Shown piece by piece: positions 1 through 4,555 of a stretch of DNA of 7,554 nucleotides. Origin of the DNA: an uncultured Bacilli bacterium. Its GTDB lineage: Bacteria; Bacillota_I; Bacilli_A; RF39; UBA660. The stretch is taken from the NCBI GenBank assembly GCA_947631135.1, contig CANRKE010000057.1, positions 1-7,554 of the forward strand, written 5' to 3'. The notes beneath the pieces are model-generated. The model was not told the DNA's origin. It was given only the letters and a program-made list of their open reading frames with translations, and did not search any database. Positions within the stretch are counted from its first letter, which is position 1; each line of letters begins with the position of its first letter. A program made the translations under genes and the position numbers.

Positions 1-112
1 AAACCCTTATATTATTCATGATATATTATATGTCTAAAAACTTTAAATCCATTATTTAGAATTATAATAATTTTATCGATAATAGTATCTGTCAAAATTT
101 AATATAAAAGTA

Positions 113-141
113 TTGTATCAAAAACATTTGTTTGATATAAT
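113..141 (+). promoter_or_regulatory. Promoter of the small membrane-peptide gene (extended -10)
   Basis: TTGTAT at 113-118 and TATAAT at 136-141 are separated by exactly 17 nt. TGA directly before TATAAT supplies the TGn extension of an extended -10 promoter. The predicted start is near 148, giving a 5' leader of about 64 nt before the ATG at 212. A 7-bp inverted repeat (TATCAAA 116-122 / TTTGATA 131-137) lies over the spacer and could be an operator, but such repeats are common in AT-rich DNA. The -35 is weak (3 of 6); the -10 is consensus. Confidence 0.7.
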
Positions 142-164
142 TACACTAGGAATACTTAGTTAGT

Positions 165-178
165 TTAGGTACTATTCT
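165..178 (+). promoter_or_regulatory. 5' arm of a long-range 5'-3' helix in the toxin mRNA
   Basis: Bases 165-178 of the leader are complementary to 326-339 in the 5' arm of the terminator: 14 consecutive pairs, two of them G-U (170/334 and 178/326). The same leader segment (168-176) is also complementary, over 9 perfect pairs, to 286-294 at the end of the coding region. Terminal 5'-3' pairing that keeps the full-length mRNA silent is a known trait of type I toxin mRNAs such as hok and aapA1. The pairing is read directly from the sequence; its role is inferred. Confidence 0.55.
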
Positions 179-203
179 CCTTTACTTTTTAAAGTGGAAG
201 GAG
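177..203 (+). promoter_or_regulatory. Hairpin sequestering the Shine-Dalgarno of the small peptide gene
   Basis: CTCCTT at 177-182 pairs with AAGGAG at 198-203, which is the core of the ribosome binding site AAGGAGGTGA (198-207). The stem continues with a G-U pair, a one-base bulge (196) and four more pairs (184-187 with 192-195) around a 4-nt loop. The Shine-Dalgarno is among the strongest in the window, with 7 nt between GGAGG and the ATG, yet it is folded away. A strong but hidden ribosome site is expected of a tightly controlled toxin gene. Confidence 0.6.
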
Positions 204-211
204 GTGAAGTT

Positions 212-304
212 ATGAAAAAAACAGAGAAATATCTTTGTACTATCATAATACTCCTTATTATTGTGATTTTAATCATACTAGTAAAAATAGTACCAACTGT
301 ATAG
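212..304 (+). CDS. 30-residue hydrophobic membrane peptide, candidate type I toxin
   Basis: The gene starts at ATG 212 behind AAGGAGGTGA and ends at TAG 302-304. The 30-aa product has a short charged head (MKKTEK), then a single run of Ile, Leu and Val from about residue 7 to 24, one Lys at 25 and the tail IVPTV, so it should insert in the membrane as one helix. It is the only plus-strand gene seen. It has its own extended -10 promoter, a sequestered ribosome site and a terminator, giving an mRNA of about 220 nt. Size, hydrophobicity, folded mRNA and a convergent antisense RNA match the architecture of type I toxins of the Fst, TxpA or BsrG kind, but I do not recognise the peptide as a member of a named family. 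It could instead be a regulatory or structural micropeptide. The reading frame and start are well supported; the toxin role is inferred. Confidence 0.72.
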   Translation: MKKTEKYLCTIIILLIIVILIILVKIVPTV

Positions 305-313
305 GTCGGTACT
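283..313 (-). terminator. Minus-strand terminator of the antisense RNA
   Basis: Read on the minus strand, AGTACCGAC (313-305) pairs with GTTGGTACT (297-289) over 9 bp around a 7-nt loop, followed by ATTTTTA. One pair is G-U on this strand but would be an A-C mismatch in the plus-strand RNA. The structure therefore favours a minus-strand transcript. It lies inside the 3' end of the peptide coding region. Confidence 0.65.
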
Positions 314-325
314 AATCTAAGATTT

Positions 326-368
326 GGAATAGTGCCTAACTCACCAAAATTAGGTATTCCTTTTTTAT
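326..368 (+). terminator. Intrinsic terminator of the small peptide mRNA
   Basis: GGAATA (326-331) pairs with TATTCC (355-360) and CCTAA (335-339) with TTAGG (350-354). A 3-nt bulge (332-334) lies on the left side and the loop is 10 nt. TTTTTTATTT follows immediately on the plus strand. It closes the mRNA 22 nt after the peptide stop codon. Its left arm is also the partner of the leader segment 165-178, so terminator folding and the 5'-3' helix exclude each other. Confidence 0.85.
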
Positions 369-394
369 TTTATGCAAAATCTTTTGTTAAATGC

Positions 395-403
395 ATAATA
401 GCA
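395..403 (-). promoter_or_regulatory. Possible extended -10 promoter for the antisense RNA
   Basis: On the minus strand TGC followed by TATTAT (403-395) forms an extended -10. The -35 region at 17 nt (418-423) reads ATAAAA and has no useful match. The predicted start is near 388. This is the only reasonable candidate found between the tRNA and the toxin terminator. Confidence 0.4.
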
Positions 404-458
404 CAAATATAATATTTTTTTATATCTTTACTCGAATTTTCAGAGTTTACTATCAATA

Positions 459-535
459 TGGTGTCCTGGAAGGGATTCGAACCCCCGACCGTGCGCTTAG
501 AAGGCGCATGCTCTATCCAGCTGAGCTACCAGGAC
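459..535 (-). tRNA. tRNA-Arg (anticodon UCU)
   Basis: The cloverleaf reads on the minus strand. The acceptor stem GTCCTGG (535-529) pairs with CCAGGAC (469-463). The anticodon stem TGCGC/GCGCA encloses the 7-nt loop CTTCTAA with anticodon TCT (501-499). The T arm contains GGTTCGAATCC, and the D arm contains the usual AGCTCAGCTGGATAGAG. Discriminator A (462) is followed by an encoded CCA (461-459). It reads the AGA/AGG arginine codons, which dominate in such AT-rich genomes. No convincing terminator follows, so transcripts may continue towards the toxin region. Confidence 0.97.
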
Positions 536-561
536 AAACTGCAAATTTAAATTGCAAATAG

Positions 562-590
562 ATAATATCATAAAATTCAAAATTATTCAA
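562..590 (-). promoter_or_regulatory. Promoter of tRNA-Arg
   Basis: On the minus strand TTGAAT (590-585) and TATTAT (567-562) are separated by exactly 17 nt, with TGA immediately before the -10. The -35 matches TTGACA at 4 of 6 positions. The start would be near 555, about 20 nt before the mature tRNA 5' end. The -35 overlaps the last codons of gerM, so the tRNA can be transcribed independently. Confidence 0.7.
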
Positions 591-1545
591 CACTTTTAAA
601 TACACTTTTTGAAATTTCTTTATTTCCAACAGTAAAAATCACTTCATCTACATCTAAATTATCTCTCATAGAATAAGCAATTGCATCTTTTACCTCATCA
701 CTCATATTCATTGTTGCTATATCATCTATTAAATATTCATTAAATTCTAAATTAAGTATTTTACTATCTAAAGTATAATTAATCAATTTAGTATTAGAAT
801 TTAAAAAACTCATTAGATTCTCTTCATATGTTGGCGCACTAGTTAATTCATCAATAATTATCTTGACTTTATCTTCACTACTATTTATATATTTTGTAAC
901 AGGAACATAATAAAGATTATCATTAAATTCTTTAGTATAATATACATTTACACTTACAACATCTTTATAATTACTTATATCTACATTCTTATTAATTCCA
1001 TAATTTCTACTCAATATTTCTGGTAAGAATTTATTACTATTAGGAAGTTTAGTAAGCATATCACCATCAACATAAATTAAAACGTTATTAACACCCTCAA
1101 TACTTGTCAAAGTATAACAAATTGCTTCTATCATCTTTTCTTCATATTTTTCACTAATTTCTAATATATCTTTTGAAAAATCTACTTTAATTACACCATT
1201 ATCAAAATTTATATCATTAATTGTAGTACCAGCAGGTATTATTGGCTTAAATCCATTAGGAATAATATCTTGTTTTTCACCATCTATAATAAGTGCATTA
1301 ACAAGTTCCCTTGCTTTCTTACAAATATCTTTAGTATTACTAACTACAATATTAGTCATTGCAATATATTCATTATTATCCATTAAAAATATTTGATTTA
1401 AATTCTCAGTATTTATAGTTTCATACTCTATAGATTTTTCAACATTTAAATCTTTAATACTATTTGGAAACATATACATAAGTAATAATATTATAAGTGT
1501 AAAACAAGATATAGATAATTTTCTAATAGAAATTCTTTTTAACAT
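583..1545 (-). CDS. gerM: GerM-like spore protein with two GerMN domains
   Basis: The 320-aa product has an N-terminal membrane segment (about residues 13-26) and then two GerMN domains facing outside, at roughly 51-168 and 198-308. Domain 1 carries the family signatures IPNGFKPIIPAGT (95-107) and VDFSKD (121-126), followed by the YTLTSIEGVNNV stretch. B. subtilis GerM is a mother-cell lipoprotein needed in forespore engulfment and germination; here no lipobox Cys follows the hydrophobic segment, so it is probably anchored by the helix itself. I chose ATG 1545 because AGAGGTGA (1558-1551) sits 5 nt before it; the in-frame GTG at 1554 lies within that ribosome site. The gene lies directly downstream of gerE, behind a terminator, so it probably has its own promoter. 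The GerMN assignment is firm; the exact spore role is inferred. Confidence 0.88.
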   Translation of the reverse strand: MLKRISIRKLSISCFTLIILLLMYMFPNSIKDLNVEKSIEYETINTENLNQIFLMDNNEYIAMTNIVVSNTKDICKKARELVNALIIDGEKQDIIPNGFKPIIPAGTTINDINFDNGVIKVDFSKDILEISEKYEEKMIEAICYTLTSIEGVNNVLIYVDGDMLTKLPNSNKFLPEILSRNYGINKNVDISNYKDVVSVNVYYTKEFNDNLYYVPVTKYINSSEDKVKIIIDELTSAPTYEENLMSFLNSNTKLINYTLDSKILNLEFNEYLIDDIATMNMSDEVKDAIAYSMRDNLDVDEVIFTVGNKEISKSVFKSVE

Positions 1546-1563
1546 GAATTTCACCTCTAATAG

Positions 1564-1592
1564 ATTTTATGTAATTATTATATAAAAATGAA
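1564..1592 (-). promoter_or_regulatory. Sigma-E-like promoter candidate before gerM
   Basis: On the minus strand CATAAAAT (1571-1564) matches the sigma-E -10 consensus CATACAmT at 7 of 8 positions. TTCATTTT (1592-1585), 13 nt upstream, matches GkmATATT at 6 of 8. gerM is a mother-cell gene in B. subtilis, which makes a sigma-E site plausible. The AT-rich background makes chance matches common. Confidence 0.35.
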
Positions 1593-1605
1593 AAAAAGTG
1601 CACAA
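1577..1605 (-). promoter_or_regulatory. Sigma-A-like promoter candidate before gerM
   Basis: On the minus strand TTGTGC (1605-1600) and TATAAT (1582-1577) are 17 nt apart. The -10 is consensus and the -35 matches 3 of 6. The -35 lies in the loop and arm of the gerE terminator. It competes with the overlapping sigma-E-like candidate at 1592-1564; the sequence alone cannot choose between them. Confidence 0.45.
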
Positions 1606-1617
1606 AATACACTTTTT
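1587..1617 (-). terminator. Terminator after gerE
   Basis: On the minus strand AAAAAGTG (1617-1610) pairs with CACTTTTT (1600-1593) around a 9-nt loop, and the T-run continues to give seven T in total before CATTTTT. The stem starts inside the gerE stop codon (1618-1616). It should separate gerE from gerM transcription, though some read-through is likely with an A/T-rich stem. Confidence 0.7.
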
Positions 1618-1825
1618 ATTTAATAGATAATTCACCTAATCTTAATAATTCAATAACAGCTTGAGCTCTACCTTTAACACCAAGTTTTTGCATTGTATTT
1701 GATATATGGTTTCTTACAGTTTTTTCACTAATATTTAATTTAGAAGCTATTTCTTTTGTAGTCATATTATCTATCAACAAATTAAAAACTTCTTTTTCTC
1801 GTTTAGTAAGCAATCCACTATTCAT
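1616..1825 (-). CDS. gerE: GerE-like late sporulation regulator (LuxR-type HTH)
   Basis: The 69-aa product is a stand-alone LuxR/GerE DNA-binding domain with no receiver. LTKREKEVF (6-14) opens the domain, the helix-turn-helix spans about 22-50 (TTKEIASKLNISEKTVRNH), and the end runs AQAVIELLRLGELS. It closely follows the sequence and length (about 74 aa) of B. subtilis GerE as I recall it. GerE is the last mother-cell regulator, acting with sigma-K on coat genes. The start is ATG 1825 with GGAAGGGA just upstream. A longer form from 1900 would begin inside the rlmH terminator and has no ribosome site. A sigma-K-like promoter lies 50-80 nt upstream and a terminator follows at the stop codon, so it looks monocistronic, with gerM next. 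A GerE-like regulator with another role in a non-sporulating relative remains possible. Confidence 0.9.
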   Translation of the reverse strand: MNSGLLTKREKEVFNLLIDNMTTKEIASKLNISEKTVRNHISNTMQKLGVKGRAQAVIELLRLGELSIK

Positions 1826-1878
1826 TTGTTCCCTTCCTTTCCTCAAATTAGAGGTGGTATTTTTAATTTCACTCATAG

Positions 1879-1905
1879 TAATATATGTAAAAATAAGCAT
1901 TTTGT
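1879..1905 (-). promoter_or_regulatory. Candidate sigma-K promoter of gerE
   Basis: On the minus strand CATATATTA (1887-1879) fits the sigma-K -10 pattern CATAnnnTA at every fixed position. The short -35 AC (1905-1904, in context TCAC) lies exactly 16 nt upstream. B. subtilis gerE is itself transcribed by sigma-K. The AC sits in the loop of the rlmH terminator. No convincing sigma-A promoter was found in this gap. Short degenerate motifs are easy to meet in AT-rich DNA, so this is a candidate only. Confidence 0.5.
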
Positions 1906-1917
1906 GAATGCTTATTT
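1887..1917 (-). terminator. Terminator of the operon ending with rlmH
   Basis: AAATAAGCATT and AATGCTTATTT (1917-1907 with 1901-1891 on the minus strand) form a perfect 11-bp stem with a 5-nt loop CACAA, ending in TTATTTTTA. The rlmH stop codon (1914-1912) lies inside the first arm. It ends the six-gene operon and separates it from gerE. Confidence 0.8.
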
Positions 1918-2367
1918 ATGATATGTTTCATTATTATTTATTTTAAATGATCTATATATTTGTTCTAATAACATTACTCTAAATAGTTGATGAGGAAATG
2001 TTAATTTAGAAAAAGAAATTGATAGATTACACATTTTTTTAATCTCATCACTCAAGCCACATGACCCACCAATAACAAATGTAATATTACTATTATATAT
2101 AAATGTATTAGATATCATTTTAGAAAACTCAATACTATTATACATATTACCATTAATATCCAAACATATTAAATAATCATTTTTAGTTAAATATTTTAAT
2201 AATTGTTCTTTTTCTTTATCTAAAGCTATAGATTCAATATCAGTATTATAATCTTTAACCTCAATAATCTCAATTTTAGTATATTTACTAATTCTTTTAA
2301 CATATTCATCTATTGCACTTTGCAAATACTTTTCTTTAATCTTACCAACGCAAACAATTTTAATCAT
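1912..2367 (-). CDS. rlmH: 23S rRNA (pseudouridine-1915-N3) methyltransferase RlmH
   Basis: RlmH is a SPOUT-class enzyme that uses S-adenosylmethionine to methylate N3 of pseudouridine 1915 in 23S rRNA helix 69, on the assembled 70S ribosome. The 151-aa product is full length (family about 155-160 aa). It shows the SAM-binding knot FVIGGSCGLSDE (97-108), then SFSKLTFPHQLFR (118-130), LLEQIYR and the conserved C-terminal YHK (149-151). The start ATG 2367 follows AGAGGT (2379-2374), which lies within the 3' end of walJ; only 2 nt separate the two genes. walJ-rlmH adjacency is common in Firmicutes. It is the last gene of the operon, directly before a terminator. Confidence 0.97.
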   Translation of the reverse strand: MIKIVCVGKIKEKYLQSAIDEYVKRISKYTKIEIIEVKDYNTDIESIALDKEKEQLLKYLTKNDYLICLDINGNMYNSIEFSKMISNTFIYNSNITFVIGGSCGLSDEIKKMCNLSISFSKLTFPHQLFRVMLLEQIYRSFKINNNETYHK

Positions 2368-2369
2368 AG

Positions 2370-3125
2370 TTATACCTCTATTAATATACTTTCTTTTTGT
2401 TTTGCAACTTCAATATGTTCTATTTCTTTATTTTCTTTTAAAAGAGCACGATTGAGTGATGAGAGTGCTAAATCTTCAGTATTATTTTCTTCTGATAAAT
2501 GTGCAAGTATAATATGTTTTGTATTATCTCCTGATATCTTTGATAAATAATATGCACTATCTTTATTAGATAAATGTCCTCTATCTCCTAATATTCTTGT
2601 TTTAATATGATGAGGATAACTTCCATTCATAAGCATCTCTACATCATGATTACTTTCAAATATATAAATATCTTTATTTAATATTGCTCTAAAATATTTT
2701 TTATTTATATACCCAGTATCAGTAATATAAACTACAGATTTATCTCCTTCAACTATATATCCATTTGAATCAGTAGTATCATGAGATGTTTTAATAACTT
2801 TAATTAACATCTCTTTAATATATATAATAGGTTCATTAATATATTCAATATTATCTACATCATAATCTATATCATCTTTCATTAATTCACTCATATAAAC
2901 AGGTACCTTGTGTTTCTTATTAAATGTCTTTAACCCAGATACGTGATCAGTATGAGTATGTGTTATTAATATTGCATCTAACTCATCACAACTTACACCA
3001 TAACTATTTAATTTTCTTTCCAAAGAAAGACAGGAAATTCCAATATCGATTAATATTTTTGTATTATTATATTCAATATATGTTGAATTTCCTTTAGAGC
3101 CACTTGCTAAAACTATTACTTTCAT
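2370..3125 (-). CDS. walJ: WalJ/YycJ-type metallo-beta-lactamase-fold hydrolase
   Basis: The 251-aa product is a full-length cytoplasmic MBL-fold protein of the YycJ family (about 260 aa), thought to be an exonuclease-like or phosphodiesterase-like enzyme that links replication and cell-wall homeostasis. Metal-binding residues are visible: HTHTDH (56-61), SHD (114-116), TDTGY with D136, FESNHDVEML (156-165), GHLSN (183-187) and HLS (209-211). ATG 3125 overlaps the stop of the upstream peptidase by one base (TAATG), and no Shine-Dalgarno precedes it, so translation is probably coupled by re-initiation. In Bacilli walJ normally follows walRK-yycHI; here it follows dnaB and a cell-wall hydrolase. 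Family assignment is firm; its precise substrate is not settled. Confidence 0.93.
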   Translation of the reverse strand: MKVIVLASGSKGNSTYIEYNNTKILIDIGISCLSLERKLNSYGVSCDELDAILITHTHTDHVSGLKTFNKKHKVPVYMSELMKDDIDYDVDNIEYINEPIIYIKEMLIKVIKTSHDTTDSNGYIVEGDKSVVYITDTGYINKKYFRAILNKDIYIFESNHDVEMLMNGSYPHHIKTRILGDRGHLSNKDSAYYLSKISGDNTKHIILAHLSEENNTEDLALSSLNRALLKENKEIEHIEVAKQKESILIEV

Positions 3126-4555
3126 TAATAGTATTCTAGAGGATTATGTGGTGTTCCACTTTGGTATGGAGCTCCACCAGTCCATATTTCATAGTGTAAG
3201 TGTGTACCTGTAGATGAACCGCTGTTTCCCATTTCAGCAATTTGTTGTTTTCTTGAAACAACTTGTCCTTCTTTAACTAATGATTTAGCTAAATGTTCAT
3301 AAGCTGTAAAGTATCCATTATTATGATTTATATATATATAATGTCCTCTACCACTATCATATCCTACTTTATAAACTGTACCATTATTTGATGCATAAAC
3401 CGGTGAACCATATCCAGTACCACTTATATCTATACCTCTATGTAATCTACCCCAACGATATCCAAATGGACTAGATAATGTATATCCTTGAATTGTTGGC
3501 CAAGCCCATGATGCTGTATCCCCAACAGTAGGTATTACTTTTCCACCTTTAACATATACTTCATTTACTACTGGCTTTAATTCTTCACTTGAAACAGTAA
3601 CAACTGTTTGAATTTCACCATTTACATATTTAATTTTTTGAGTAACACGATCCAATCCATCTTCCCCTGCTCTATCAACATAATCATTACCAACTAATAA
3701 TGATGGATCATATTTTATTTCTTGTTCATAATTTTTAACTTTATCTTCAACAATATGTTGTTCCAATACTACACTAAATTGTGGATTGATAAGACCAATA
3801 TTAACAACTTGTCCTTGATATAACAAATTATCTTTACTAGTAAATTCTGGATTAGCAATTAAAAATTCTTCTGCACTTAATTTATTATTAAATGCTACTT
3901 GTTCAATCGTATCACCATAATTAACAGTATATGTAGCTTGTTTTTCTGTAGTACCAAATAATAATTTCATTGTCATACTATCTATATCAGTAAATATTTC
4001 ATTATCAACTGATATAGTGTCTTTTTTTATTGTTATTTCTTCTTCAATATCAACATTTTCTATTAACGAACCAGTATCTTTTATTTCTACTTGTTCATTA
4101 TTTAAATATAGATTGTATTGATCTTTATCTACAAATGTTGTAATTATTTTATTAACTGAATCTATAAATATATTTTTATCTAATACATAAAAATGTTTAA
4201 TATCTTTTTCATCATCTGGATTCTTAATTGATATTTCATATCCATCAATAGTAAATGGCTTTTTATCTTCCATCTTTTTATATATTTCTTCTATACTTGA
4301 TATTTTAGGTGAGAAAGTTTTATATTTTTTAATCTTTAATCCCTTAGGTGCATAAACTTTTTTAACATTATATTTCTTTTTTAATTTATTTTGCATTTTA
4401 TCAATATAATTTTCAAGTTCTTCTTTTGATTCTATCATACCTAGATTTTCACCATCTAAATATACTTGATAAACTTCTTTTACAATATCCTTAGTAAATC
4501 CAAAAAAGAATAAACTACTAAAAACTATTAATATTAATAATATTTTCTTATACAT
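3125..4555 (-). CDS. Secreted LysM-G5-M23 peptidoglycan endopeptidase
   Basis: The 476-aa product starts with a hydrophobic signal or anchor (residues 3-20, no lipobox). It continues with a Lys-rich N-terminal region (about 25-200), a LysM peptidoglycan-binding motif (about 207-254, YTVNYGDTIEQVAFNNKLS), a G5 domain (about 258-340) and a C-terminal M23 (LytM/lysostaphin-type) peptidase domain (about 350-474). Zinc-site residues are all present: H372 and D376 in HRGID, H421 in YEHLA and H452/H454 in THLHYE. It should therefore be an active enzyme cutting peptide cross-bridges outside the membrane. ATG 4555 follows GAGGAGGAT, which is built into the last codons of dnaB; the two genes overlap by 8 nt. 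No gene symbol is assigned because many Firmicutes carry similar unnamed proteins. Confidence 0.93.
   Translation of the reverse strand: MYKKILLILIVFSSLFFFGFTKDIVKEVYQVYLDGENLGMIESKEELENYIDKMQNKLKKKYNVKKVYAPKGLKIKKYKTFSPKISSIEEIYKKMEDKKPFTIDGYEISIKNPDDEKDIKHFYVLDKNIFIDSVNKIITTFVDKDQYNLYLNNEQVEIKDTGSLIENVDIEEEITIKKDTISVDNEIFTDIDSMTMKLLFGTTEKQATYTVNYGDTIEQVAFNNKLSAEEFLIANPEFTSKDNLLYQGQVVNIGLINPQFSVVLEQHIVEDKVKNYEQEIKYDPSLLVGNDYVDRAGEDGLDRVTQKIKYVNGEIQTVVTVSSEELKPVVNEVYVKGGKVIPTVGDTASWAWPTIQGYTLSSPFGYRWGRLHRGIDISGTGYGSPVYASNNGTVYKVGYDSGRGHYIYINHNNGYFTAYEHLAKSLVKEGQVVSRKQQIAEMGNSGSSTGTHLHYEIWTGGAPYQSGTPHNPLEYY

Larger units (their letters stand above)
283..388 (-). ncRNA. Candidate antisense RNA antitoxin convergent to the peptide gene
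   Basis: A minus-strand RNA is predicted from near 388, just downstream of an extended -10 (TGC plus TATTAT, 403-395), to the T-run at 287-283: about 105 nt with two hairpins. It would be perfectly complementary to the last codons, the stop and the whole terminator of the toxin mRNA, and would carry the complement of 326-339, the partner of the toxin leader. Overlap of the 3' ends is the arrangement of TxpA/RatA and BsrG/SR4. No good -35 is visible at 418-423, so the start is uncertain. Read-through from the tRNA-Arg gene could also produce it. No coding potential is seen. Confidence 0.5.

Noticed and set aside
1..112. Possible minus-strand gene start (ATG at 19-17) and short AT-rich frames at the left edge
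   Set aside because: Only a few codons remain before the edge, no ribosome site is seen, and plus-strand frames are stopped quickly. Nothing can be supported in 1-112.
148..368. Riboswitch or attenuator leader reading
   Set aside because: There is a terminator and a leader-like peptide, but no plus-strand gene follows for it to control, and the minus-strand features downstream are a tRNA and gerM. A self-contained small gene fits better.
349..409. Inverted repeat ATGCA/TGCAT (372-376, 392-396) near the antisense promoter
   Set aside because: Five base pairs in AT-rich DNA are expected by chance; no operator claim is made.
541..555. Dyad GCAA...TTGC in the tRNA-Arg leader
   Set aside because: Short, imperfect and AT-rich; it lies in the region removed by tRNA 5' processing and shows no sign of a regulatory role.
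1546..1554. GTG start of gerM at 1554
   Set aside because: This GTG is part of the AGAGGTGA ribosome site serving ATG 1545.
1826..1900. Longer gerE form starting at 1900 or at the ATG near 1876
   Set aside because: The first start lies inside the rlmH terminator hairpin and upstream of the predicted promoter start, and neither has a Shine-Dalgarno. ATG 1825 has GGAAGGGA and matches the family length.
2320..2550. Plus-strand open frame of 76 codons
   Set aside because: It lies antisense to walJ and rlmH, has no ribosome site, and gives a low-complexity Ser/Phe-rich product; it is a shadow of the real genes.
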